A stretch of 64,000 nucleotides of DNA from Winogradskyella costae. GTDB taxonomy: Bacteria; Bacteroidota; Bacteroidia; Flavobacteriales; Flavobacteriaceae. The notes beneath the pieces are model-generated. The model was given only the letters and a program-made list of their open reading frames with translations. It was not told the origin of the DNA and did not search any database. Shown in pieces: positions 1 to 7,354 of this stretch. Both the position numbers and the translations under genes were made by a program. Positions within the stretch are counted from its first letter, which is position 1; every line of letters starts with the position of its first letter. The stretch is taken from contig NZ_JABFDK010000001.1 of assembly GCF_013403865.1 (NCBI RefSeq), positions 1,612,001-1,676,000 on the forward strand, in the 5' to 3' direction.

Positions 1-641
1 TCCGGACTCACTTCTTTTGTGTTTTTAATTTTAACTTTTCCAGCGACCGCTTCAATATCTTCTAGTGCGGTAGAGCCCAATCTATATATAATTGGTTCAT
101 CATTTTCAAAACCTATAATCGTAGATTCAATACCGCTTGTACAGTGTCCGCCATCTAAAACCATTTTAATACTATCGATAAAATAGGTTTCCACATGTTC
201 CGCTGTGGTTGGACTAATACTACTAAACGGGTTGGCAGATGGTGCCGCTAAAGGAAAATCTAATTGATTTAATAATTTTAATATCGTGGGGTGATTTGGT
301 ACGCGTACGGCGACAGTATCTTTACCACCTGTAATTAAATCGGGAATCGTATCTAGTTTCTTTAAAACCAAAGTGATGGGGCCAGGCCAAAACGCTTCTG
401 CTAGTAGTTGTGCTTTTTCTGGGATGTAAGCAACAATATTTGGGAGCTGGTCTATAGAAGGAATATGAACAATAAGCGGATTAAAAAATGGACGCTTTTT
501 GGTTTCAAAAATAGACGTTATAGCTTTCTCACTGTAAATGTTTCCAGCTAAACCATAAACAGTTTCTGTTGGTATTGCTACAATGTCTTCTGCATTTAAT
601 AATGCGACAGCTTTTGATATGTCTTTTGAAATAATACTCAT
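1..641 (-). CDS. L-threonylcarbamoyladenylate synthase (Sua5/YciO/YrdC family), 3' part cut by window edge
   Basis: About 213 N-terminal residues are visible, and the reading frame runs off the left edge. The protein starts MSIISKDISKAVALL and contains the family's nucleotide-binding landmarks: PTETVYGLAGN near the N-terminus, a KKRP segment (ETKKRPFFNPLIVHI), SANPFSSISPTTAEHV in the middle, and GIESTIIGF further on. The family makes threonylcarbamoyl-AMP from threonine, bicarbonate and ATP for the t6A37 modification of ANN-decoding tRNAs in the cytoplasm. The visible length already exceeds that of the short TsaC form, so a long Sua5-type protein with a C-terminal domain is possible, but the missing end prevents a decision. 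It is transcribed leftward, away from the ABC-F gene. Confidence 0.9.
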   Translation of the reverse strand, partial: MSIISKDISKAVALLNAEDIVAIPTETVYGLAGNIYSEKAITSIFETKKRPFFNPLIVHIPSIDQLPNIVAYIPEKAQLLAEAFWPGPITLVLKKLDTIPDLITGGKDTVAVRVPNHPTILKLLNQLDFPLAAPSANPFSSISPTTAEHVETYFIDSIKMVLDGGHCTSGIESTIIGFENDEPIIYRLGSTALEDIEAVAGKVKIKNTKEVSP

Positions 642-686
642 AATCTTAAAAATACGACTGCAAAATTACTTCAAAATCTTATACCG

Positions 687-836
687 CTAAGATTTAAGTC
701 GCTTATTTTTCTTTTCTTGACTTTGTTGGTAAAGCGCATAACCTAACACAGCCATTTCTAAACCCAAAATAGCTATTTTGGCTTTTTTACTTCTGGTGAT
801 TGCGCTTGTTAATCCTAATACTTTAGTGATAATCAT
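687..836 (-). CDS. Small hypothetical protein, 49 aa, with hydrophobic segment
   Basis: This short leftward ORF starts ATG at 836 and stops TAG at 687-689, just upstream of the Sua5-type gene on the same strand. The product begins MIITKVLGLTSAITRSKKAK. It has a short hydrophobic stretch (IAILGLEMAVLGYALY, about residues 21-36) and ends in a lysine-rich tail (QQSQEKKNKRLKS). This fits a small single-pass membrane peptide. I do not recognise a family. The sharp amphiphilic layout and lack of conflict with other genes argue for a real gene, but chance cannot be excluded at this length. Confidence 0.45.
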   Translation of the reverse strand: MIITKVLGLTSAITRSKKAKIAILGLEMAVLGYALYQQSQEKKNKRLKS

Positions 837-920
837 AATTATTATAATTTAATGTTATTGATAAATTGGTCATAAAATTAAATGATATTGTAAATATAGG
901 TTGACTGAAACACCATTAGA

Positions 921-951
921 ATTGACTGAAATAAAACGTGATATAATTTTG
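921..951 (+). promoter_or_regulatory. Bacteroidota-type promoter upstream of the ABC-F gene
   Basis: ATTG at 921-924, a 19-nt spacer, then TAATTTTG at 944-951 match the TTTG-N19-TAnnTTTG consensus of the primary sigma factor in Bacteroidota. Transcription would start near 958, about 50 nt before the ATG at 1011. A second TAnnTTTG (TAGTTTTG) lies at 984-991 without a good upstream partner. TTGACTGAAA is directly repeated at 901-910 and 922-931, so the second copy overlaps the -33 box. Confidence 0.55.
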
Positions 952-1010
952 TGCACATTTAAAAATAATGACAAACCATTTAGTAGTTTTGCAAATTCAA
1001 AATTCAGAAC

Positions 1011-2642
1011 ATGATTTCAGTAGATAATTTAGCGGTAGAATTTAGTGGACACACGCTTTTTAGTGATGTGTCGTTTACTATTAATGCCAATGATAAGATT
1101 GCCTTAATGGGTAAAAATGGAGCGGGTAAGTCTACCATGATGAAAATTATTGCTGGTGTGCAAAGTGCTACGCGTGGTAATGTGAGATGTCCTAAAGATG
1201 CTGTTATTGCTTATTTGCCACAGCATTTATTAACGGAAGATGATACTACGGTTTTTGATGAAGCTTCTAAAGCATTTAAGCATGTGTATGAAATGCGTGA
1301 CGAAATGGAAGGTCTTAACAAGCAATTGGAAACTAGAACCGATTACGAGTCTGAGGAGTACATGAAAATTATTGAGCGTGTGTCTGATTTAGGGGAGAAG
1401 TATTACGCTTTAGAAGATGTAAATTATGATGCTGAAGTAGAAAAAGCCTTAAAAGGTTTAGGATTTAAACAGGAAGATTTTACAAGACTTACCAGTGAGT
1501 TTTCTGGTGGTTTCCGTATGCGAATTGAACTGGCTAAGATTTTATTGCAAAAACCAGATTTAATTTTATTAGATGAGCCTACCAATCATATTGATATAGA
1601 ATCGGTGATTTGGTTAGAGGATTTTTTACTGAATAAAGCTGATGCCGTTGTGGTTATTTCTCACGATAGAGCGTTTGTAGATAACATTACCAATCGGACT
1701 ATTGAAGTGACGATGGGGCGTATTTATGATTATAAAGCAAACTATACACATTACCTTCAATTACGAGAAGACAGACGCATACATCAAGTAAAAGCGTACC
1801 AAGAACAGCAAAAATTTATTGCTGATAACATGCAGTTTATTGAGCGTTTTAAAGGCACGTATTCTAAAACCAACCAAGTGACGTCTCGTGAGCGTATGCT
1901 TGAAAAATTACAGATTATTGAGATTGATGATGTAGATACGTCGGCATTAAAATTACGTTTCCCAGCAACGCAGCGTTCTGGTGATTACCCGGTAACGGTT
2001 AAAGAGGTTTCTAAATCTTATGATAATCATATAGTGTTTAATGATGCTAATATGTCTATCGCTAGAGGTGAGAAAGTCTGTTTTGTAGGTCGAAATGGTG
2101 AAGGAAAGTCGACGATGATTAAAGCTATCCTAGGAGAGATTGATGTAGATGGAACTTGTAGTTTAGGTCATAATGTGAAAGTTGGCTATTTTGCGCAGAA
2201 CCAAGCGGCTTTGTTAGATGAAGATTTAACTATTTTTCAGACGGTTGATGATGTAGCTAAAGGCGATGTAAGAACTCAGATTAAAAGTATCTTGGGTGGT
2301 TTTATGTTTAAGGGCGATGATATTGATAAAAAAGTAAGTGTACTTTCTGGTGGTGAAAAAACCAGATTAGCTATGGTGAAGTTATTATTAGAACCTGTGA
2401 ACTTATTAATTCTCGATGAGCCTACAAATCACTTAGATTTAAAATCTAAAGATGTTTTAAAGGAAGCACTTCAGAATTTTGATGGGACTTTAATTTTAGT
2501 TTCTCACGATCGTGATTTTCTACAAGGCTTATCTAAAAAAGTCTTTGAGTTTAAAGAAAAACGTGTTATTGAGCATTTTGAAACAATTGACGCCTATTTA
2601 GAGCGTAATAAAATTGAAAGTATAAAAGCGCTTAACTTATAA
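1011..2642 (+). CDS. ABC-F family ATPase (translation-associated, soluble)
   Basis: A 543-residue protein with two ATP-binding cassettes and no membrane segments, the hallmark of ABC-F proteins, which act at the ribosomal E site as translation factors or antibiotic-resistance factors. Cassette 1 has Walker A GKNGAGKST (about 34-42), signature FSGGFRMRIELA and Walker B LILLDEPTNHID. Cassette 2 has GRNGEGKST, signature LSGGEKTRLAMV and LLILDEPTNHLD. Between them lies the charged linker of the family (region REDRRIHQVKAYQEQQ). The C-terminus is short, without the long coiled coil of Uup. The exact subfamily (EttA, YbiT, Uup or resistance type) cannot be decided by eye. The genomic setting is housekeeping, which favours a general translation role. 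Confidence 0.93.
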   Translation: MISVDNLAVEFSGHTLFSDVSFTINANDKIALMGKNGAGKSTMMKIIAGVQSATRGNVRCPKDAVIAYLPQHLLTEDDTTVFDEASKAFKHVYEMRDEMEGLNKQLETRTDYESEEYMKIIERVSDLGEKYYALEDVNYDAEVEKALKGLGFKQEDFTRLTSEFSGGFRMRIELAKILLQKPDLILLDEPTNHIDIESVIWLEDFLLNKADAVVVISHDRAFVDNITNRTIEVTMGRIYDYKANYTHYLQLREDRRIHQVKAYQEQQKFIADNMQFIERFKGTYSKTNQVTSRERMLEKLQIIEIDDVDTSALKLRFPATQRSGDYPVTVKEVSKSYDNHIVFNDANMSIARGEKVCFVGRNGEGKSTMIKAILGEIDVDGTCSLGHNVKVGYFAQNQAALLDEDLTIFQTVDDVAKGDVRTQIKSILGGFMFKGDDIDKKVSVLSGGEKTRLAMVKLLLEPVNLLILDEPTNHLDLKSKDVLKEALQNFDGTLILVSHDRDFLQGLSKKVFEFKEKRVIEHFETIDAYLERNKIESIKALNL

Positions 2643-2689
2643 ATTCAACAGAATTTTAGACTAAAACATAGGTCTTAGCAGATGCGCCC

Positions 2690-2787
2690 GCGTTAGTGAT
2701 GGAGGCATTTGTTGAAGCTCTTTTTGTATTGTTGCACTTATGCAATACAAAAAAGCGACTGCCGAGAGCACGACCGCTGGGTAACGC
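2690..2787. other. Structured intergenic element with nested inverted repeats (possible small RNA or dispersed repeat)
   Basis: The gap between the ABC-F gene and ygiQ is noticeably richer in G and C than other intergenic DNA and can fold as nested stems. GCGTTA (2690-2695) pairs with TAACGC (2782-2787). GGCA (2704-2707) pairs with TGCC (2760-2763). An 11-bp perfect inner stem, TTTTTGTATTG (2721-2731) with CAATACAAAAA (2743-2753), closes an 11-nt loop. No U-run follows the inner stem, so it is not a standard terminator. No convincing ORF fits. It may be a structured RNA or a copy of a dispersed flavobacterial intergenic repeat; the window holds only one copy. Confidence 0.5.
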
Positions 2788-2838
2788 CCAAATAAAATAC
2801 CTTAACTTTTTGTACTGCCTAAGCGGCAATATTTTAAC

Positions 2839-2846
2839 TACTTTTG
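2839..2846 (+). promoter_or_regulatory. Candidate -7 box almost touching the ygiQ start codon
   Basis: TACTTTTG at 2839-2846 matches TAnnTTTG exactly and ends 4 nt before the GTG at 2851. The best upstream TTTG is at 2809-2812, which leaves a long 26-nt spacer. If used, this promoter would start the transcript at or next to the start codon, giving a leaderless mRNA. Confidence 0.35.
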
Positions 2847-2850
2847 CAAC

Positions 2851-4824
2851 GTGAAGAACGAATTACAACTTTCAGATTGGTTACCTACCACAAACAAAGA
2901 GGTGAAAATTCGCGGATGGGAAGCACTCGATGTTATTCTGTTTAGCGGAGATGCTTATGTAGATCATCCAACATTTGGTCCTGCGGTTATAGGACGTATG
3001 TTAGAGAGTTTTGGGTTACGCGTCGCTATTGTGCCGCAACCTAATGTGAAAGATAATCTTCAGGATTTTGTGAAAATGGGGAAACCAAAACTGTTTTTTG
3101 GTGTTACAGGTGGCTGTATGGATCCTATGATTAGCAATTATAACGCAAATAAAAAACGTAGAGATAAGGATGCATATACGCCTAATGGAGATATTGGGTT
3201 TAGACCCGATTATGCAACAAGCGTTTATACTAATATTTTAAAAGAAAAATGGCCAGATACACCGGTTTTAATTGGTGGTATTGAAGCATCATTACGTCGT
3301 GTTACACATTACGATTTTTGGAGTGATAAGCTAATGCCTTCTATTTTAGAAACGTCTAAAGCAGACATGTTGGTGTACGGCATGGGTGAGCAACCTTTGC
3401 GTGAAGTGGTACGTTTACTAGAAAGAGGCGTGCCTTTTAATAGCATAAATACGGTTTTACAAACGGCAGTGCTTTTAAAAGAAGATGAAAAAATACCGAA
3501 GAATAGTAATTGGGAAGATATTGAAATCTCTTCGCATGAAGTTTGTTTAAAAGACAAGAAGAAATACGCTTCTAATTTTAAGGTGATTGAGCAGGAATCT
3601 AATAAGTTGGCTGCAAGACGAATTTTTCAGAAAATAGGGGATAAGACCTTGATGATTAATCCGCCGTATCCAACCATGACGGAAGCCGAAATTGATGCGT
3701 CTTTCGATTATCCTTATACCCGATTACCACATCCTAAATATAATAAACGAGGACCGATCCCTGCGTTTGAAATGATTAAGTTTTCCATCAATATTCACCG
3801 TGGGTGTTTTGGTGGGTGTAGCTTTTGTACCATTTCGGCACACCAAGGGAAATTTATTGCGTCTCGTAGTCAAGAGTCTATTTTAAAAGAAGTAGATACA
3901 GTGGCTAATATGCCTGATTTTAAAGGGTATTTGTCTGATATTGGTGGACCAAGTGCCAATATGTATCAGATGAAAGGGAAAGTGCAATCTATTTGCGACA
4001 AGTGTGTGGCGCCGAGTTGTATTTCGCCAGTGATTTGTAGTAATTTAGATACCTCTCACAAACCGTTAACGGAATTATACCAAGCGGTAGATAAGCATCC
4101 AAAAGTAAAGAAATCATTTATCGGTTCGGGGATTAGACATGATATGTTGGTGCCAGAATTTAATAAAAATGCCGATCCTAAAGAGTTAGATGATTACACG
4201 GAAGAGGTCATGACGAAGCACGTCTCTGGCCGATTGAAAGTAGCACCAGAGCATACAAGTGATCCTGTATTGAAATTGATGCGTAAACCGTCGTTTAAAT
4301 ACTTCCATAAGTTTAAGGAACGTTTTGATAAGATTAATATTAAGAAGGGTTTAAAGCTTCAATTGATCCCTTATTTTATATCGAATCATCCGGCTTGTGA
4401 AGTGGAAGATATGGCTAATCTAGCTGCTGAAACTAAAGATATGGGTTTCCAGTTAGAGCAAGTACAAGGTTTTACACCAACACCAATGACGGTTGCTACG
4501 GTTATTTATTATAGTGGTTACCATCCTTACACTTTAAAGAAAGTCAACACGCCTATTACTAAAAAGGAAAAGGACGAACAACACCGTTTTTTCTTCTGGT
4601 ACAAGGATGAAAATAAAGCGTGGATTAAAAAGACCTTAAACAAATTAGGCCGTGAGGATTTATTAAGCGTTCTACTTCCAGAGAAAACAGAAAAGTGGCG
4701 TAAAAACAAACCGAAAGGGGATGCTAAAAATACGTTTAATGATGCTGTACCTTTTAATCAGCGTAAAGCCGAAGATAAGGTGAGATTTAAAGGGAAGAAA
4801 CGCCATAAAAAGAAGCGCCGTTAG
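2851..4824 (+). CDS. ygiQ: YgiQ family radical SAM protein
   Basis: A 657-residue protein starting at a GTG codon. The N-terminal domain has the family landmark VILFSGDAYVDHPTFGPAVIGRML (about residues 28-51). The radical SAM core carries CFGGCSFC (about 319-326), whose three cysteines bind the [4Fe-4S] cluster that cleaves S-adenosylmethionine. A second cysteine-rich stretch (CDKCVAPSCISPVIC) follows. The C-terminus is strongly basic (GKKRHKKKRR). The reaction of YgiQ proteins is not firmly established. The GTG start fits because the first residues (WLPTTNKEVKIRGW) belong to the conserved N-terminus. The last 29 codons and the downstream DNA recur in degenerate form about 2.2 kb downstream. 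Confidence 0.93.
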   Translation: MKNELQLSDWLPTTNKEVKIRGWEALDVILFSGDAYVDHPTFGPAVIGRMLESFGLRVAIVPQPNVKDNLQDFVKMGKPKLFFGVTGGCMDPMISNYNANKKRRDKDAYTPNGDIGFRPDYATSVYTNILKEKWPDTPVLIGGIEASLRRVTHYDFWSDKLMPSILETSKADMLVYGMGEQPLREVVRLLERGVPFNSINTVLQTAVLLKEDEKIPKNSNWEDIEISSHEVCLKDKKKYASNFKVIEQESNKLAARRIFQKIGDKTLMINPPYPTMTEAEIDASFDYPYTRLPHPKYNKRGPIPAFEMIKFSINIHRGCFGGCSFCTISAHQGKFIASRSQESILKEVDTVANMPDFKGYLSDIGGPSANMYQMKGKVQSICDKCVAPSCISPVICSNLDTSHKPLTELYQAVDKHPKVKKSFIGSGIRHDMLVPEFNKNADPKELDDYTEEVMTKHVSGRLKVAPEHTSDPVLKLMRKPSFKYFHKFKERFDKINIKKGLKLQLIPYFISNHPACEVEDMANLAAETKDMGFQLEQVQGFTPTPMTVATVIYYSGYHPYTLKKVNTPITKKEKDEQHRFFFWYKDENKAWIKKTLNKLGREDLLSVLLPEKTEKWRKNKPKGDAKNTFNDAVPFNQRKAEDKVRFKGKKRHKKKRR

Positions 4825-4976
4825 TTCTAGGGTGTTTGCTTTAATCGAATGAATGTTTTAAAAGTTTTTGTTCTTGGTCTTTTAGCTCAGGATATGTCCG
4901 CTTATACCCGAGGATAACCCGCTTTAGATACGGATAAGATACGGGTGAGATACGGGGATGCTATGGGTGAACCTAA
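4735..4976 (+). repeat. Copy 1 of duplicated ygiQ 3' end plus downstream spacer
   Basis: This covers the last 29 codons of ygiQ plus about 150 bp after its stop. It aligns over its whole length with 6905-7140. Shared landmarks in order are TTTAATGATG, CCTTTTAATCAGCG, AGTTCT..GGTGTTTGCTTTA, TTTTAGCT and ATACCCGAGGATAACCCGCT, ending at CTATGGGTGAACC. In this copy the coding part is intact. Confidence 0.85.
4904..4976 (+). repeat. 11-bp-period tandem repeat downstream of ygiQ
   Basis: Between the edges ATACCCGAGG and CTATGGGTG the DNA is built of 11-nt units. AGATACGG occurs at 4926-4933, 4937-4944 and 4948-4955, exactly 11 nt apart, with three variable bases between. The corresponding stretch of the second copy (7074-7131) also has 11-nt units, but of a different sequence (ACCCGCTTAnG) and one unit fewer. 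An 11-bp period places units on nearly the same face of the helix. Confidence 0.7.
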
Positions 4977-5165
4977 ATGGTGATATGCCTAAAATCAATT
5001 ACTCAGTCTTTACTACTGTGAAATTATATTAGCGTTCTTAAATACTAAGAAAGGATAGGTGTCAGAAACTCAATTAACTACTAAGTTTGGGTTTTTTGAA
5101 GTGTTAATTATTTCGTGTTTCTGTTGTGATTATATTAATTTTATTGCTCTAAACAATAAATAAAA

Positions 5166-6092
5166 ATGATAAAAAACTACACAATTGCCTTCATGTTATT
5201 ACTTACAGGAGGTGTCTTTAGTCAGGAAACAATTTCCTTTGAAACCAGTGAGTCTTATACTTTAGGAACACTAAACAATCAAAATGGTTGGGAAGTTACA
5301 GAAGATAGCGATGACGCTTTTCTTCAGAATCAGGTTATTTCTAATGAGCAATCTTCAGATGGTGCTTATGCTTTTAAAAATTCTTATGAGTCTGGTTTTG
5401 AACCTCAATGGTTACCAATTTTTGGTGCTGTAAAAAGTTTTGATACTCCAAAATCATTTGAGGATTTTACATTCTCTTACGATGTTATGGTAACCGAAAG
5501 TAATGGAGCAGATTTTGAAATGACACTTTTTGGTATTGATGCTGATGATAATTTTGTTCCTGTAGCAGGTATTGCTATGGAATATCAAGGGTTAATTTAT
5601 ACGATTGATAATATTAATTATACAGCTGCTTATATCGAGGATGCGACATGGACTCCAAATACCTGGGTAAATATTAAAATTGAAGTAACGGCAACTGAAC
5701 TTAAGTATTACTTAAATGATGTATTAGCACATACGCGTAGCAATTTTACGTCTGTTGATATTGTAGGTTTTAATATGTTGCATAACAATTATGGCGGTGA
5801 TGCTTATTACGATAATTTTAGTTTTGAGAGCGGCACCTTAGGTGTTGATGATTTTGCAGATGCTTCAGCGTTTCGCATTTATCCAAATCCGGTTGCTGAT
5901 GAATTAAAAATTACAGGCATTCAGAACGAACAGATTTTACAGTTGTCTATTTATAATTTGAATGGACAGCAATTAATGGAACGTACTTCTGCAGATGTAT
6001 TAGATGTTAGTAGTCTTGCTGCAGGCGTTTATATGTTGAATGTTGTAACAGTAGATGGTAAGACCCATACAGATAAGCTTTTGAAAAAATAG
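5166..6092 (+). CDS. Secreted protein with T9SS type A C-terminal sorting domain
   Basis: 308 residues. A signal peptide (MIKNYTIAFMLLLTGGVFSQ) is followed by a beta-rich region (about 21-235) that looks like a concanavalin/LamG-type jelly roll: acidic and aromatic, with segments such as NGWEVTEDSDDAF and LKYYLNDVLAHTRSNF. The C-terminal about 75 residues are a T9SS sorting domain: FRIYPNPVADELKITG, LSIYNLNGQQL, LDVSSLAAGVYMLNV and a final KLLKK. Such proteins cross the inner membrane by Sec and the outer membrane by the type IX system, then have the tail removed. The binding or enzymatic role is unknown. It lies inside the duplicated ygiQ-tail bracket and is probably an acquired gene. Confidence 0.85.
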   Translation: MIKNYTIAFMLLLTGGVFSQETISFETSESYTLGTLNNQNGWEVTEDSDDAFLQNQVISNEQSSDGAYAFKNSYESGFEPQWLPIFGAVKSFDTPKSFEDFTFSYDVMVTESNGADFEMTLFGIDADDNFVPVAGIAMEYQGLIYTIDNINYTAAYIEDATWTPNTWVNIKIEVTATELKYYLNDVLAHTRSNFTSVDIVGFNMLHNNYGGDAYYDNFSFESGTLGVDDFADASAFRIYPNPVADELKITGIQNEQILQLSIYNLNGQQLMERTSADVLDVSSLAAGVYMLNVVTVDGKTHTDKLLKK

Positions 6093-6116
6093 CGATACGT
6101 AAATCTTATTTAAATG

Positions 6117-6149
6117 GCCTTGATTCTTTTATAATTGAGGCTTTTTTTT
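6117..6149 (+). terminator. Rho-independent terminator after the T9SS-cargo gene
   Basis: A 9-bp stem (6117-6125 with 6133-6141, including two G-U pairs), a 7-nt loop and a run of eight T. It starts 24 nt after the stop codon. Confidence 0.75.
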
Positions 6150-6191
6150 GTTTGGTATTTTTGAAGAAAGAATTCTTTCATCTCAATAATC

Positions 6192-6337
6192 CTTTAGGGG
6201 ACAATCCTAACCGAGAAACATAAATAATTAAATTTATTTTCCCAATACCCAATTTATAAACCCTAAGAATATTATATTTTCCTTTATCAAATGTCCCCTT
6301 GAGCTTGCGGAGACTTGAGGGGGTGTGGAAAAGATGA
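6192..6337. repeat. Left direct repeat flanking the DUF559 gene
   Basis: About 145 bp aligns with 6739-6883 on the other side of the DUF559 gene. Shared blocks in order are GGGGACAATCCTAACC, TACCCAAT, AATATT, ATTTTCCTT, ATCAAATGTCCCCTTGAG and GGGTGTG. It ends 17 nt before the DUF559 start codon. An internal stem-loop (CCCCTTGAG...) sits at its right end. Confidence 0.75.
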
Positions 6338-6353
6338 GTGATAAATTAGTACA

Positions 6354-6719
6354 ATGAAAAACAAAATAATACCATACAACCCAGAGTTAAAAGAACGCGC
6401 TAGACAACTCAGAAAAAATAGCACATTACCTGAAGTCTTATTATGGCAACATATAAAACAGCGTGCTTATGGTGTTCAGTTTCATAGGCAAGTACCAATG
6501 CTAAATTACATTGTAGATTTTTATTGCCATGAAATAGGTTTGGTTATTGAAATTGATGGGGATAGCCATGAGCATCGTTTTATATATGATACCAAACGGC
6601 AAAGTGAACTAGAGGCTTATGATGTTACTTTTTTAAGGTTTTCTAATGAGGAGGTTAAAAAGAATATGTTTAGTGTGTTGTTGGTTATAGAAGAGACGGT
6701 TAGGGAATTGGTTGGGTAA
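6354..6719 (+). CDS. DUF559 domain protein, Vsr-like endonuclease fold
   Basis: A 121-residue protein typical of the DUF559 family: the N-terminal segment RARQLRKNSTLPEVLLWQHIKQ, the core GVQFHRQVPMLNYIVDFYC, then the acidic-hydrophobic strand LVIEIDGDSHEH and ending DVTFLRFSNEEVKKN. The family shares the very-short-patch-repair (PD-(D/E)xK-like) nuclease fold. The visible D and E residues (VDFYC, IEIDG) are the expected metal ligands. In flavobacterial genomes such genes often stand alone. Here it is bracketed by about 145-bp direct repeats, suggesting a small mobile or recombination-prone cassette. Its target is unknown. Confidence 0.85.
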   Translation: MKNKIIPYNPELKERARQLRKNSTLPEVLLWQHIKQRAYGVQFHRQVPMLNYIVDFYCHEIGLVIEIDGDSHEHRFIYDTKRQSELEAYDVTFLRFSNEEVKKNMFSVLLVIEETVRELVG

Positions 6720-6738
6720 GTTGGGAAAACACCCCTAA

Positions 6739-6883
6739 AGTCCCCTCGAGGGGACAATCCTAACCAACAAGCAAAAGTTTTAAAAATTAAAATTGATTTT
6801 ACCATTACCCAATCTGATATCCTATGAATATTCTATTTTCCTTAATCAAATGTCCCCTTGAGGGGACCTTAGGGGTGTGAAAT
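6739..6883. repeat. Right direct repeat flanking the DUF559 gene, with perfect palindrome
   Basis: The partner of 6192-6337. It contains a perfect 16-bp palindrome, GTCCCCTCGAGGGGAC (6740-6755), and a near-perfect relative, GTCCCCTTGAGGGGAC (6852-6867). The two palindromes bracket an AT-rich core of about 95 bp. CACCCCTAAAG before and CTTAGGGGTGTG after extend the inverted symmetry of the unit. Confidence 0.8.
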
Positions 6884-6904
6884 AAGGTTGCTATTTAAAA
6901 CAGT

Positions 6905-7140
6905 TTTAATGATGTTGTTGCCTTTTAATCAGCGAAAACCAGAACATAAGGTGCGATTTGAGGGAAAGAAATACAACTAGAAAAAGCGCCGATAGTTCTT
7001 AGGTGTTTGCTTTATTCTAATTGAAGTTTTATAGTATTTGTTCTTGGCCTTTTAGCTTAGAATAGGTCGGTATATACCCGAGGATAACCCGCTTATGACC
7101 CGCTTAAGACCCGAAGTTACTATGGGTGAACCCTTGGTTT
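6905..7140 (+). pseudogene. Copy 2 of the ygiQ 3' end: degenerate gene fragment plus spacer
   Basis: The sequence parallels 4735-4976. The coding part has a one-base insertion near 6916-6920 that shifts the frame. After the shift it reads PFNQRKPEHKVRFEGKKYN and then an internal TAG, against PFNQRKAEDKVRFKGKKRH in the intact gene. The spacer after it is also conserved, including TTTTAGCT and the 11-bp-period block (7074-7131). It is a gene tail without promoter or start and is not expected to be functional. Similarity is around 75-80% by eye. Confidence 0.8.
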
Positions 7141-7228
7141 GATTTGTATTAAATTTACTGTTTTAATGATACAAGCTCTATGAAAGTCTTAGATATTTAA
7201 TTTTTGCCTATACGTCCTCGTTATGGAT

Positions 7229-7289
7229 TGTTCCTTGAGCAGACATTAGGTGTGTGAAATAGAATTGATATTTAAAACAGTTTTAATGA
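7229..7289. repeat. Third partial copy of the repeat junction
   Basis: The 61 bp at 7229-7289 match 6851-6912: CCTTGAG, TTAGG.GTGTGAAATA and ATTTAAAACAGTTTTAATGA. This includes the junction between the DUF559 flank and the beginning of the ygiQ tail. Beyond 7289 the similarity fades, with only weak resemblance to the tail (ACTTTAAT). The rest of the gap 7141-7354 shows no gene. Confidence 0.65.
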
Positions 7290-7354
7290 ATGCATTACAC
7301 TTTAATAATTAAAAGAATAAGTTTAAGTATTAGATGAGGTTGTCAATGATTTAG

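Noticed and set aside
4875-4905. tRNA-like 5' sequence GGTCTTTTAGCTCAGG downstream of ygiQ, which would suggest a tRNA attachment site
   Set aside because: No anticodon arm, T-arm (TTCRA) or matching 3' acceptor strand follows in either copy, so the resemblance to a D-arm is chance.
4904-4976. CRISPR-like array
   Set aside because: The units are 11 nt, with no unique spacers of 25-40 nt and no cas genes nearby, so this is a tandem repeat.
6617-6805. Minus-strand ORF across the end of the DUF559 gene
   Set aside because: It overlaps a well-supported gene and a repeat, has no promoter, and the composition is that of a shadow frame.
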